Shown: positions 18,067-31,190, numbered from the stretch's first letter. The stretch is DNA of 64,000 nucleotides from Astragalus membranaceus (GCA_039519185.1 CM076849.1:59221087-59285086); one strand, 5' to 3'. The notes: generated by a model not told the origin, from the letters alone. Made by a program: numbers and translations.

Positions 18067-20956
18067 TGTAACACCCTAAATGATTTAATTAAATAATTGA
18101 TTAAATTCTTTAAAGTGTTGCACTAATTTTGATTATATTATAATATAGTATTTTATTTAATTGAAGGGGATGGCATCGGAAATACCGGAATTACAAGTAA
18201 CGGCCCAAGAAGCCCAAGCCCATTGGCTTAGGCGCTCCTTAGGCGCTAGGGGTCTAGGTCGGCCTCATTAGTGCCAAAAGAAAGAAAGAAAGTCGAAGGA
18301 GAGGAGAAGAGAAAGAAAGTCGAAGGAGAGGAGAAGAGAAGGAAGGAGGCGACTTCAAGCTAGGAGTTAGGGTTTCATTCCTCTTGATCCTAGGTAAGAG
18401 TTCCTAATCCCTTCTTATTCGATTTTTCTCCTCTTTCAAATGTTTAGGTTTTCGATTTTTCCTAACCCTTGCCATGGTTGATCAATTCGTGATGGTCCAA
18501 GAGAGAGAGAGAAAGGGCGTGATCGTGAGAAAGGGGAGTTTCCTTGTTGCGGTGATTTGTCGGTGCTTCGGTGGAAAGAGCTCTAGTTTCGTCATAACCA
18601 AGGTTAGGGGAGTCTCACTCTATAATAGAGAGTATAATAGGTTGTATGTAGACCATAGGATCCCACTTGATATTATTTGTTAATTGTTAGATGGTTTAGA
18701 TTGGTTGAAATTGATAATTGGTATGATTAATTCGATTCCCTATGCTAAGGTTAAGATTTCATGTGTTGATTTTATGCCTTGTTGTGTTCTTAATGTATAA
18801 ACGTGAGATTGAATGTTGTTGGTATGAGCATAATGTATTTTTTGATTGTGTGGCGATTTGATTTGGAAAATAAAATGAGAATTTGATGTTTTAGCTTGTG
18901 TTGGGGCGCCTGGGCGCCAAGTTGCTGGGGGGAAAATGGCGCACTGGGCGCTGTGCTATTGCTGGGTGTGTGTGTGGTCTGTGCAGGGCGCCCATGTTGC
19001 TACCCTGTGGCGCCTGGGGTGGCGCCAGGTTGCTGCCTGTGCTTAGGCAAGGCGCACAAAACATGTTTTTGGATAAAAATCAATTTCTGAGCATATTTTC
19101 CCGAGCCAAATTTTGTATTCACCTGACCAAATTGTATTTTAAGCACTTTGGCTAAAGAATTTCCAGATTTGCACTTGTTGTTTTGAAATGGTCCTATTGG
19201 GCATTGTTTTAGCTTGTGTAAAAGGGGCGTTGTGTGCAAATCAATTTCTGAGCATATTTTCCCGAGCCAAATTTTGTATTCATCTGACCAAATTGTATTT
19301 TAAGCACTTTGGCTAAAGAATTTCCAGATTTGCACTTGTTGCTTTGAAATGGTCCTATTGGGCATAGTTTTAGCTTGTGTAAAGGGGGCTTTGTGTGCAA
19401 ATCATTTTCTAAGCAGAATTTCCCGAGCCAAATTTTGTATTCACCTGACCAAATCGTATTTTAAGCACTTTGGCTAAAGAATTTCCAGATTTGCACTTGT
19501 TGCTTTGAAATAGTCCTATTGGGCATAGTTTTAGCTTGTGTAAAGGGGGCTTTGTGTGCAAATCATTTTCTAAGCAGAATTTCCCGAGCCAAATTTTGTA
19601 TTCACCTGACCGAATTGTATTTTAAGCACTTTGGCTAAAGAATTTCCAGATTTGCACTTGTTGTTTTGAAATGGTCCTATTGGGCATAGTTTTAGCTTGT
19701 GTAAAGGGGGCTTTGTGTGCAACTCATTTTCTAAGCAGAATTTCCCGAGCCAAATTTTGTATTCACCTGACCAAATTGTATTTTAATCACTTTGGCTAAG
19801 GAATTCCCAGATTTGCACTTGTTGTTTTGAAATTGTCCTAGAGGGCATTGTTTTGACTATGTTTGTGGTGCCTAGGGGTGAGCTGTGAGTTCTGAACATA
19901 TTTTCCCTAGCCAAACTTTGTATTTACCTGACCAAATTCCATTTTGAATATTTTGGCTAGAGCGGTTTTAATTGTTCAGGTGGTCTACTATGTTTGTGCG
20001 CGTGCGTGTTGTGTTGGGCGCCAAGTGTGGGCCGCCCAGGGCGCCAAGTAGTGCGTCGGTGTATTGTATTTCGTTTTGGTCCTGAAAGTGACAGATTGAT
20101 TCCTAAGTGCTAGCTTAGTCCTAGAGACGTGATTTGAGATGAGATAATAATTAAGTCGATTTGATGATGAGGCCATGGGGGGCTATGACTGAGATTAATA
20201 AAGAGGTGATAAATGATATATGGACCGTGTCGTTATGAATTGTGATTGTAATCTTTGTCATGGAGTCTCATGCATACATAAGGCTGAGGTCTGAGTTTAT
20301 ATAGTAATGATAAGGCTGCGGTCTGAGTTGATAAGGCTGCGGTCTGAGTTTGATATTATGATGATGAGGCTGCGGTCTGGGAAAATGGTACCACATGCAT
20401 AACCGTATTGCATACATCCTCATAATAAGCATATGAGTTGTTGATTGTATGAACTATGCTACTGTGTGACTGTATGAGTGCGATACTATGATGAAATATA
20501 CTTCTTATTATAGTCTTTATTATGTAGTTGAGACTCACCCTTCTGTTGTTGTTTACCACAGGTAGCCCTGAGTGAAGGCTTACTCCCTTCATTCCCGAGT
20601 CGGTCTGCTCTGATACGTGACACCTAGGGGGTGGGCGTAGGATTCTAGTGTTCTTCTTTTGCTGTTGAATTTTTATATGCATTGAGTTAATGAATTTGGA
20701 CGAGGCTGTTGTTCGGTATTTTTGAGATTACGTTGTTTTCCGCTGCGAGATATTCATTTTCTAGTGTGTGGATTTTATTCGATGAAGTCTTGAGTATTCT
20801 ATCCCATCTAAGGGTGTTGCGTAATATAATGATATAATGAACGCTTATACCCATTTTGTTATTTGTTAGACTTGAGTTATGTGTAGCATTCCATTGAAAC
20901 GAAATTTTGAAACTCTGATTCTTACAAATAATAGTCGGGTAGAATGGGGTGTTACA
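18067..20956 (+). repeat. Tekay 5' LTR (2890 bp)
   Basis: TGTAACACCC to GGTGTTACA. It contains clustered GGCGCC motifs (18904-19035, 20014-20050) and about five tandem 161-bp units (19070-19870). ORFs inside, such as those at 18474-18683 and 18896-19155, lack any domain. Confidence 0.95.
19070..19870 (+). repeat. 161-bp tandem repeats inside Tekay LTR
   Basis: The word GCACTTGTTG recurs at 19171, 19332, 19493, 19654 and 19815, exactly 161 bp apart. Units contain TTTCCCGAGCCAAATTTTGT and CCTGACCAAATTGT. A decayed sixth unit follows to about 19980. The 3' LTR has the same array. Confidence 0.9.
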
Positions 20957-20960
20957 TTAG

Positions 20961-20972
20961 TGGTATCAGAGC
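20961..20972 (+). other. Tekay primer-binding site
   Basis: TGGTATCAGAGC, the initiator tRNA-Met type, four bases after the LTR end. Confidence 0.9.
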
Positions 20973-21082
20973 AAAAGTTCGGTCTGTCCGACCAAGTGTG
21001 TCTGTCTGTCATATTATGTATGACAATTAGGTGTTTTTATTTTAGTTCTGAATTGTCGTTTATGCTGCAGTGCTAGGTTGAT

Positions 21083-24000
21083 ATGGCTAGAAGGGATGAC
21101 GCTGCTTTGGCTGCTGCTCTGCAAGCCATAGCCTAAGCTGTTGGGAATCAACACAATGCTGCTGATATGAATGCCCGTAACCTGGCAACGTTTCAGAGGG
21201 AAAACCCACCCACCTTCAAGGGTCGGTATGATCCCGATGGAGCCTTGTCGTGGCTGAATGAGATAGAGCGAATCTTCCGTGTTATGGATTGCACTGCTGC
21301 CCAGCAAGTGAAGTTTGGGACGCACATGCTGGCGGAAGAGGCTGACAAGTGGTGGTTAGGGATGCTGCATAGGTTGAACACTGCTGGTGAAGAGGTTACT
21401 TGGGAAGTCTTCACAAGGGAATTTAAAAGAAAGTATTACCCTGAAGACGTTCGGGCCAAGAAAGAGGTAGAATTCTTAGAACTGAAACAGGGAAATAAGA
21501 CAGTGGCTGAGTATGCAGCCAAATTTGAAGAGCTGGCCCAATTTTGTCCTTACTACGCCAATGATGCTGATTCAGAGTTCTCCAAGTGTGTGAAATTTGA
21601 GAGTGGCCTGCGACCTGATAATAAGAAGGCAATTGGGTATCATGAGATACGAGATTTTGCTAGACTAGTTGACAAGAGTAGGATTTATGAAGAGGACAGT
21701 TCTGCTGCCTACAAGGTTGGGAAAGAGAAAAGGAATACTCAGTTTAGGGGAAAGCCCTATGATACGGCTGGAGGTAAAAATAAGTGGAAGGCAGGTTCTG
21801 GTAAAAGATTTTCTGAGGGTAAGAAGCCTAGTGGGGGAGGTGCTCTCGCTGATATTGTGTGTTACACGTGTGGCAAGCCGGGTCACAAAAGCTTCGATTG
21901 CAAGACTGAAGTAATGTGTTACCGTTGTGGGAAGAAAGGTCATATGGCGCCTAACTGTGATCGTAAGGAATCAGTGTGTTTCAATTGTGGTGAAGCTGGT
22001 CACTTTAGTTCTAAATGCACCAAACCAAAGAAAGAGAAATCCAATGGAAGAGTTTTCGCGCTAGCAGGCTCAGAGGGGCCCAATGAGATTCGAGGTACTT
22101 GTTTTATTTATGGTTCCCCTTTAGTTGCTATAGTTGATACTGGTGCTACGCATTCTTTTATTGCTGCTGTTTGTGCTGAAAAGTTAAATTTAGTATTGTC
22201 TGATATGAAGAGGGAAATGGTTATCGACACTCCAGCTAAGGGTTCGGTGACTACTTCTCTATTATGTGCTAAGTGTCCTCTGTCAGTCTTCGGCAGAGAT
22301 TTTCTGGTTGACCTTATATGTTTGCCTTTGGGAGGGTTGGATGTTATTCTTGGTATGGACTGGTTAGTGGATAACCATGTGCACATCAACTGTTTCAGCA
22401 AGTCCGTGAGTTTCCTTCCTTCTGAGGAGGAAAAGTCTGTTTTGTTGTCTGGGGATCAGCTGCATAAGGTGTTGAGGGATGGTGGTCAACTATTTGCTTT
22501 GATGGCGTCTATGTCTGCTGAAAACCAAGCTATAGTTGAAGGGTTGCAGGTGGTGTGTGAGTTCCCTGAAGTGTTCCCTGACGAGATTCCTAGTGTGCCA
22601 CCAGAGAGGGAAATAGAGTTTGGGATTGACCTTGTGCCTGGTACGAGGCCTGTGTCCATGGCACCGTACCGGATGTCAGCTTCTGAGTTATCTGAGTTAA
22701 AGAAGCAGTTGGAAGAGTTACTTGAAAAGAAATTTGTGAGACCTAGTGTGTCGCCATGGGGAGCTCCGGTTTTGTTAGTAAAGAAGAAAGATGGGAGTAT
22801 GCGCCTGTGTGTGGATTATAGACAGTTGAACAAGGTAACTATCAAAAATAAGTACCCTCTTCCGAGAATTGATGACCTGATGGACCAGCTGGTGGGTGCT
22901 AAGGTTTTTAGTAAAATTGATTTGAGGTCAGGGTATCATCAGATTAAAGTAAAAGACGAAGACGTCCAGAAGACAGCATTCCGAACAAGATATGGACATT
23001 ATGAGTACTCTGTGATGCCGTTTGGTGTCACCAATGGACCAGGGGTGTTTATGGAGTACATGAACCGTATCTTCCATAGCTACTTGGATCGGTTTGTGGT
23101 AGTTTTTATAGATGATATTCTGGTATACTCCAAGTCTGAAGAGGAGCATGCAGAGCACTTGAGATTGGTGCTTGAGGTATTGAAAGAGAAGAAGCTTTAT
23201 GCTAAGTTGTCCAAATGCGAGTTCTGGCTGCGTGAGGTAAGCTTTTTGGGTCACATTATTTCTAGTGATGGCATAGCTGTAGACCCAGCCAAAGTTGATG
23301 CAGTGTTACAATGGGAAAGCCCAAAGTCTGCGACTGAGATCAGGAGTTTCTTGGGGTTGGCTGGTTACTACAGGAGGTTCATTGAGGGTTTCTCAAAGCT
23401 AGCCCTTCCGTTGACTCAATTGACGTGTAAAGGGAGAGTTTTTGTGTGGGATGCTAAGTGTGAAGAGAGCTTCCAAGAGTTGAAGAAAAGATTGACAACA
23501 TCTCCGGTGTTAGTGTTGCCCGTGCCGGATCAACCGTTTGTGGTATATTGTGATGCTTCCAGAATGGGCTTAGGAGGCGTATTGATGCAGGATGGAAAGG
23601 TAGTCGCTTATGCGTCCAGACAGTTGCGGACTCATGAGAAGAACTATCCTACTCATGATTTGGAATTGGCTGCTATTGTGTTTACGCTAAAGATTTGGAG
23701 ACACTATTTGTATGGCACTAGATTCGAGGTATTCAGCGACCACAAGAGTTTGAAATACTTGTTTGATCAGAAGGAGCTGAATATGAGGCAGAGGCGTTGG
23801 TTAGAGCTGCTGAAAGACTATGATTTTGGCTTAAACTATCACCCCGGCAAAGCTAATGTCGTGGCTGATGCTTTAAGTCGAAAGACTTTGCATATGTCAG
23901 CAATGATGGTAAAAGAGTTGGAGTTGATTGAGCAATTCCGTGATATGAGTCTGGTTTGTGAAGTGACACCGCAGAGTGTTAAGCTGGGTATGCTGAGAAT

Positions 24001-25468
24001 TGGTAATGACTTCTTGGTTAGTATCAGAGACGCCCAGAAATTAGATGTGAAGCTGGTCGACTTGTTGGTTGCGAGTGATCAGGATGTGGATGGGGATTTC
24101 AGGTTGGATTCCCAAGGTGTATTGAGGTTCAGAGATAGGATTTGTGTTCCCGATGATAATGAGATGAAGAAGATGATCCTTGAGGAGAGTCATAGGAGCA
24201 AGCTAAGTATTCACCCAGGGGCTACAAAGATGTATCATGACTTGAGGAAGTTATTCTGGTGGCCTGGTATGAAGAAAGATGTGGCACAATTTGTGTATGC
24301 CTGTTTGACTTGCCAGAAGTCAAAGGTTGAGCACCAGAAGCCTGCGGGGTTGATGCAACCTTTAGATGTTCCGGAATGGAAATGGGATAGCATTTCCATG
24401 GATTTTGTGACTGGGTTACCAAGAACCGTTCGGGGATTTGATTCTATTTGGGTGATCGTGGATAGGTTGACGAAGTCTGCTCACTTTCTTCCTATCAACA
24501 TCACATATCCGGTATCGAGATTGGCCGAGATATATATTCAGGTGATCGTGAAGTTGCATAGTGTCCCGAAGAGTATTGTATCTGACAGGGATCCGAGGTT
24601 TACTTCGGAGTTTTGGGGGAGCTTGCAGGAGGCATTGGGGTCCAGATTGAGGTTGAGTTCAGCCTATCATCCTCAGACTGATGGGCAGACAGAGAGAACC
24701 ATTCAGTCATTGGAAGACTTATTGAGATCGTGTGTTTTGGAGCAGGGAGGTGCGTGGGATACACACCTTCCATTGATTGAGTTTACTTACAACAACAGCT
24801 ACCATTCGAGTATAGGGATGGCTCCTTACGAGGCACTGTATGGGCGGAGGTGTAGAACTCCTGTGTGTTGGCATGAGTCTGGCGAGAGTGTTGTTCTTGG
24901 ACCTGAATTGGTAAGAGAGACTTCAGAGAAGATAAAAATGATCAGGGAGAAAATGAAAGAGTCTCAAAGTCGGCAAAAGAGTTACCATGATAGAAGGAGA
25001 AAAGATTTGGAATTTCAGGCTGGAGAGCATGTTTTCTTGAGGGTCACGCCTATGGCTGGTGTTGGGCGTGCACTGAAAGCAAAGAAGTTGACTCCTAGAT
25101 TTATTGGACCGTACCAGATCACCGAGAGGGTTGGAAAGGTTGCTTATAGGGTGGCTTTACCACCTAACCTTTCGAACTTGCACGACGTATTTCACGTGTC
25201 GCAACTTCGGAAGTATATTCCGGACCCGTCTCATGTGATTCATATGGATAATGTTGAAGTGCGAGATAATCTCACTGTGGAGACTATGCCAGTGAGGATT
25301 GATGATAGAGAAGTGAAGGTGCTGAGGGGGAAAAACATTGCTTTAGTAAAGGTGGTGTGGTTGGGGGCTACTGGTGAGAGCATGACTTGGGAGCTGGAGA
25401 GTAGGATGCGGGAATCCTATCCAGAGCTATTTGACTCAGGTATGAATTTCGAGGACGAAATTTCCTAA
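21083..25468 (+). CDS. Tekay Gag-Pol polyprotein (nonsense at codon 18)
   Basis: The family-typical start is the ATG at 21083 (MARRDDAALAAAL), but codon 18 is TAA (21134-21136). The long open frame of 1433 residues then runs from the in-frame ATG at 21167 to 25468. From that ATG: gag domain to about residue 200, three CCHC zinc knuckles starting near 232 (CYTCGKPGHKSFDC, CYRCGKKGHMAPNC, CFNCGEAGHFSSKC), aspartic protease VDTGATHSF near 323, reverse transcriptase with DLRSGYHQIKV and catalytic FIDDILVYS near 647, RNase H (VVYCDASRMGLGG), integrase with HxxC-type zinc finger (YACLTCQKSK), DFVTG, SDRDPRF and HPQTDGQTERT, and a C-terminal chromodomain-like segment (VKVVWLGATGES, MTWELE). Apart from the early stop no break is seen. 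Translation from 21167 could still yield most of Gag-Pol. Confidence 0.9.
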
Positions 25469-25480
25469 GTGGGGGAGAGT

Positions 25481-28373
25481 TGTAACACCCTAAATGATTT
25501 AATTAAATAATTGATTAAATTATTTAAAGTGTTGCACTAATTTTGATTATATTATAATATAGTATTTTATTTAATTGAAGGGGATGGCATCGGAAATACC
25601 GGAATTACAAGTAACGGCCCAAGAAGCCCAAGCCCATTGGCTTAGGCGCTCCTTAGGCGCTAGGGGTCTAGGTTGCGCCTCATTAGTGCCAAAAGAAAGA
25701 AAGAAAGTCGAAGGAGAGGAGAAGAGAAAGAAAGTCGAAGGAGAGGAGAAGAGAAGGAAGGAGGCGACTTCAAGCTAGGAGTTAGGGTTTCATTCCTCTT
25801 GATCCTAGGTAAGAGTTCCTAATCCCTTCTTATTCGATTTTTCTCCTCTTTCAAATGTTTAGGTTTTTGATTTTTCCTAACCCTTGCCATGGTTGATCAA
25901 TTCGTGATGGTCCAAGAGAGAGAGAGAGAAAGGGCGTGAACGTGAGAAAGGGGAGTTTCCTTGTTGCGGTGATTTGTCGGTGCTTCAGTGGAAAGAGCTC
26001 TAGTTTCGTCATAACCAAGGTTAGGGGAGTCTCACTCTATAATAGAGAGTATAATAGGTTGTATGTAGACCATAGGATCCCACTTGATATTAATTGTTAA
26101 TTGTTAGATGGTTTAGATTGGTTGAAATTGATAATTGGTATGATTAATTCGATTCCCTATGCTAAGGTTAAGATTTCATGTGTTGATTTTATGCCTTGTT
26201 GTGTTCTTAATGTATAAACGTGAGATTGAATGTTGTTGGTATGAGCATAATGCATTTTTTGATTGTGTGGCGATTTGATTTGGAAAATAAAATGAGAATT
26301 TGATGTTTTAGCTTGTGTTGGGGCGCCTGGGCGCCAAGTTGCTGGGGGGAAAATGGCGCACTGGGCGCTGTGCTGTTGCTGGGTGCGTGTGTGGTCTGTG
26401 CAGGGCGCCCATGTTGCTGCCCTGTGGCGCCTAGGGTGGCGCCAGGTTGCTGCCTGTGCTTAGGCAAGGCGCACAAAACATGTTTTTGGATAAAAATCAA
26501 TTTCTGAGCATATTTTCCCGAGCCAAATTTTGTATTCACCTGACCAAATTGTATTTTAAGCACTTTGGCTAAAGAATTTCCAGATTTTCACTTGTTGTTT
26601 TGAAATGGTCCTATTGGGCATTGTTTTAGCTTATGTAAAAGGGGCGTTGTGTGCAAATCAATTTCTGAGCATATTTTCCCGAGCCAAATTTTGTATTCAC
26701 CTGACCAAATTGTATTTTAAGCACTTTGGCTAAAGAATTTCCAGATTTGCACTTGTTGCTTTGAAATGGTCCTATTGGGCATAGTTTTAGCTTGTGTAAA
26801 GGGGGCTTTGTGTGCAAATCATTTTCTAAGCAGAATTTCCCGAGCCAAATTTTGTATTCACCTGACCAAATCGTATTTTAAGCACTTTGGCTAAAGAATT
26901 TCCAGATTTGCACTTGTTGCTTTGAAATAGTCCTATTGGGCATAGTTTTAGCTTGTGTAAAGGGGGCTTTGTGTGCAAATCATTTTCTAAGCAGAATTTC
27001 CCGAGCCAAATTTTGTATTCACCTGACCGAATTGTATTTTAAGCACTTTGGCTAAAGAATTTCCAGATTTGCACTTGTTGTTTTGAAATGGTCCTATTGG
27101 GCATAGTTTTAGCTTGTGTAAAGGGGGCTTTGTGTGCAACTCATTTTCTAAGCAGAATTTCCCGAGCCAAATTTTGTATTCACCTGACCAAATTGTATTT
27201 TAATCACTTTGGCTAAGGAATTCCCAGATTTGCACTTGCTGTTTTGAAATTGTCCTAGAGGGCGTTGTTTTGACTATGTTTGTGGTGCCTAGGGGTGAGC
27301 TGTGAGTTCTGAACATATTTTCCCTAGCCAAACTTTGTATTTACCTGACCAAATTCCATTTTGAATATTTTGGCTAGAGCGGTTTTAATTGTTCAGGTGG
27401 TCTACTATGTTTGTGCGCGTGCGTGTTGTGTTGGGCGCCAAGTGTGGGCCGCCCAGGGCGCCAAGTAGTGCGCCAGTGTATTGTATTTCGTTTTGGTCCT
27501 GAAAGTGACAGATTGATTCCTAAGTGCTAGCTTAGTCCTAGAGACGTGATTTGAGATGAGATAATAATTAAGTCGATTTGATGATGAGGCCATGGGGGGC
27601 TATGACTGAGATTAATAAAGAGGTGATAAATGATATATGGACCGTGTCGTTATGAATTGTGATTGTAATCTTTGTCATGGAGTCTCATGCATACATAAGG
27701 CTGAGGTCTGAGTTTATATAGTAATGATAAGGCTGCGGTCTGAGTTGATAAGGCTGCGGTCTGAGTTTGATATTATGATGATGAGGCTGCGGTCTGGGAA
27801 AATGGTACCACATGCATAACCGTATTGCATACATCCTCATAATAAGCATATGAGTTGTTGATTGTATGAACTATGCTACTGTGTGACTGTATGAGTGCGA
27901 TACTATGATGAAATATACTTCTTATTATAGTCTTTATTATGTAGTTGAGACTCACCCTTCTGTTGTTGTTTACCACAGGTAGCCCTGAGTGAAGGCTTAC
28001 TCCCTTCATTCCCGAGTCGGTCTGCTCTGATACGTGACACCTAGGGGGTGGGCGTAGGATTCTAGTGTTCTTCTTTTGCTGTTGAATTTTTATATGCATT
28101 GAGTTAATGAATTTGGACGAGGCTGTTGTTCGGTATTTTTGAGATTACGTTGTTTTCCGCTGCGAGATATTCATTTTCTAGTGTGTGGATTTTATTCGAT
28201 GAAGTCTTGAGTATTCTATCCCATCTAAGGGTGTTGCGTAATATAATGATATAATGAACGCTTATACCCATTTTGTTATTTGTTAGACTTGAGTTATGTG
28301 TAGCATTCCATTGAAACGAAATTTTGAAACTCTGATTCTTACAAATAATAGTCGGGTAGAATGGGGTGTTACA
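25481..28373 (+). repeat. Tekay 3' LTR (2893 bp)
   Basis: Preceded by the purine tract GTGGGGGAGAGT. It matches the 5' LTR with scattered substitutions and a few bases of indel, including two more bases in a GA run near 25916-25930. Confidence 0.95.
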
Positions 28374-28540
28374 ACCAACACCTTCCTCTCTCTAGGACAT
28401 GGTTGGATACCCTTCAACTCTACATGATCACCCAAAGGGTATGCCTCACCCCTCTATTGGGGATATCTTCACTCTTCACAAGTGTCTCTATTTATAGGAG
28501 AGGAACATGACTTCCATCCATACATACATAAGTCTTAGTG
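28374..28540 (-). mobile_element. Small LTR element right LTR, part 2 (block A), truncated
   Basis: Begins with the second ACCAA and continues the LTR from 18066. It contains a minus-strand TATAAATAG at about 28490-28498. It stops at CTTAGTGGA; block B continues past the matching point for another ~120 bp. Confidence 0.8.
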
Positions 28541-30890
28541 GAAGGAAGAAAAGAAAGAAAGCAGCGAGAGAAGAGAAACAGAGAGGTAAAGGAGAGAAAA
28601 GAAAAGAAAAGAGAAAGAAAGGGTGAGGAAGAAGAAGAGGAAAAAGGGGAAAGTTAGGCTCATCAAAACGACTTCCTTCCAACACGAAAAATGCTCAGCG
28701 TTACTTCCTCTTCGATTTGGTACCAAGATCTTCATCATCAACTCACTCTCTCTCACTTTGCCATTTTCGAATTTGAGAGGAAAAATTGGAGTTTTGATGG
28801 TTGTAGCTCAAGGGAAAGCTTTGGATGGTGTTTGGGAGCGAGCTCAAGGTGGATTGCGCAAATATTGAAGTCCGATTTGGGGTTTGTGAAGAATCAAGAG
28901 GTTAGGGTGCAAATTGGGGTTTTTGTGAATAGTAGCTTTTGGAGGTTAGGGATGATGAATAGTGTTCGTGGAAGATTTCGAGGAATTCGGTATTTCGGTC
29001 AAAAAGAGGTTTCAGGATCGAGTGAAAAGCTTTGGAAGCGGATTGGATGTCGCCGGAGCGGGGAATGTTCGTGTGTTTACTCGGTGATTTCGGCTCGCTC
29101 GTGGCTCACGCTTCAAGGGTGAGTTGTACTCACGTTTAGGCTTTTGAATTAATAAACTTAATTTGCGATATGTGTTTCGGTTTTGGTTCGTTATCGAAAA
29201 CGTATTTTGTACGAAAATCGCGTTTTATGTCCAATTGGTTTTTGGATTGATTGATTGATGATTATTATTGTTTGTATATGTTTTGGACTGTTTTTATATT
29301 GGGACTGGACTGGAACAGGTATCGAAATTGGTCGGAACGACAAAAAAATGCAAAAACGGGATAAAATACAATGCTGTCAAAAGCGCACGACCCGTGCGTC
29401 TCAGGCGCACGGACCGTGCGGGTCTTTCTGTTTCTGTTTTCAAAAACGCATTACAGGGCGCACGACCCGTGCGTATGGGAGCACGAACCGTGCGCTGTGT
29501 TCTGTCCAAATTTTCCAAACTTGCCCGAAACGATCCCGATCGATTCCAATCCTCTCCTAATCCTTTCCTAACCCTTCTATAATGATATTAGGCTTATAAT
29601 GCCATGATTTTGGGTATGTTTCAAAAGGGTTTATAAAATACTTTTGAAGTTGAAATTGTTTCGAAAAGCCGAACAATAGTACACGTGTGCGGATATATTT
29701 TATTAATAATAAAGCGGACTATGAGTCCTACGTGGTATGGTATAACTGACGCGTGGTGGTTATTATTTATTCGTCTAAACCGGTCTACGATTCACGATAT
29801 ATATATTATATCGACTATAGGAAACGGCCCAATGTGGGTATTGTGTTCAGTTATCGGTCAAATGTAAATGAACTAAATGTTCATGTGTCTGTAGATATAT
29901 TTATTATATCGAGTGTGGGTGACGACCCACGAGGTTAACATACTAGGCGAGGAAGTCATGATCCTTTACCCTAGGCTCTGTGCCATTAGGAAACACTATT
30001 GGTTATGGGGTTCACCGGGATTAGCAGTGCGTGCAGTCGGTGTTATGTTAAAAAGTTTTGTGTTACGTTCACCGGGATTAGCAGTTCGTGCAGTCGGTGG
30101 TACGTAAAATGGTTTCGTGTCACGTTCACCGGGATTAGCAGTGCGTGCAGTCGGTGGTACGTAAAATGGTTTTGTGTCGCGTTCACCGGGGTTAGCAGTG
30201 CGTGCAGTCGGTGGTACGTAAAATGGTTTCGTGTCGCGTTCACCGGGATTAGCAGTGCGTGCAGTCGGTGGTACGTAAAATGGTTTCGTGTCGCGTTCAC
30301 CGGGATTAGCAGTGCGTGCAGTCGGTGGTACGTAAAATGGTTTCGTGTCGCCTTCACCGGGATTAGCAGTGTGTGCAGTCGGTGTCCTACCAAGTCAGAA
30401 TTCTATCACACGGTTCACCGGGATTAGCAGTGTGTGCAGTCGGTGTCGTGTTAAGTTTAACAAAATTTCATAATTGAACCGAGAGTGTTAGTAGGGGTCT
30501 TGGTAGAACTCACTGAGATTGTATCTCATTGTTTATATGTTGTTGTTTTACAGATAAACAGGGAAAGTGGAGATCCAAGAGGCACGAGTGGGTGGTACTC
30601 GGATGGTTGCTGAAGACTTAGCTTTATGCTTAAGTGTATATCTTTCCTTGTTATCTGTGTATCAAGACATTTTGTCTTTAGCGTTATGTATTTATTTCCG
30701 CTTTCTTGTACGATATTGAGCACTGTATTTCACTGATGGTTTTTGGTCTTGCTTATGTTTAAGACAGTCTTGTTGTATTCAGTGAAAAATTTAGAGTAGT
30801 GTTCAGTATTTAAACAGGAAATATATCTCTAATGTTTTAGGGATGGTGCACTTGGGTATTTTTACTCGATAAAAATATCGGGGTGTTACA
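28541..30890 (+). mobile_element. Gypsy LTR fragment related to the gag-only family
   Basis: Ends ATCGGGGTGTTACA. Shared features with the reverse complement of 1610-3972 show it is the same LTR type on the + strand: paired CGCACG/CCGTGCG palindromes at 29383-29497, CACCGGGATTAGC-like units, and the GTTGTTTTACAG..AGGCACG stretch near 30540-30590. Its U3 start is missing. ORFs at 28691-29122 and 29255-29582 show no domain and look like R-region chance frames. Confidence 0.7.
30011..30450 (+). repeat. 57-bp tandem repeats, about eight copies
   Basis: TTCACCGGGATTAGCAGTGC recurs at 30011, 30068, 30125, 30182, 30239, 30296 and 30353, exactly 57 bp apart, with a last diverged copy at 30414. Because 57 is a multiple of three, frames stay open across it, but this is not a gene. 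Confidence 0.95.
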
Positions 30891-31190
30891 TTATTAATAG
30901 TAAGACCATTAGGGGTTAGTAATAGTGATTTTAAGTGATTGGCCCATGAGTAATTCGAATAAGGGATGAAAAAGCCCATAAGACCAAATAAAAATATAAA
31001 AGGGCTAGGTTAGGGTTTTGTTGTCATTAGAAGGAAAAAGAAAAAAAAAATAAGGATTGAGAAGAGAGAGTTAGGAGGGGGCGGCGCTAGCACAAGAGAA
31101 AGAAGGAGAGAAAACGTGAATCAAGAGGAGAGAGAAGAAGCTAGGGTTCGAATCATCCATCAAGCTAGGGTTGTGTATTCATCTAAGGCG
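30891..31190 (+). mobile_element. Gypsy-type LTR fragment, left of CACTA-like element
   Basis: A purine-rich leader ending CATCTAAGG, resembling the Tekay LTR leader near 18360-18400. It resumes as GGTAAGGGTG at 35881, so the CACTA-like element is inserted here. No gene. Confidence 0.55.

Larger units (their letters stand above)
18067..28373 (+). mobile_element. Full-length Ty3/gypsy chromovirus (Tekay/Del type)
   Basis: A 10.3-kb element with 2.9-kb LTRs, tRNA-Met primer-binding site (20961-20972), one gag-pol frame (21083-25468) and a polypurine tract (about 25470-25479), flanked by ACCAA repeats. Order protease, reverse transcriptase, RNase H, integrase, chromodomain-like tail places it in Ty3/gypsy chromoviruses; Tekay/Del is inferred from long LTRs, gag type and tail. 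About 20 LTR differences seen by eye make it older than the copia insertion but still young. Confidence 0.95.

Noticed and set aside
18896..19155. ORFs in the Tekay 5' LTR with a matching one at 26313
   Set aside because: Within LTR sequence rich in GGCGCC; present in both LTRs; frames overlap each other and no domain.
29999..30427. 142-codon ORF with a 19-residue repeat on the plus strand (and 116 codons on the minus strand)
   Set aside because: Open only because the DNA repeat is 57 bp, a multiple of three; no start context or known domain, inside an LTR relic.
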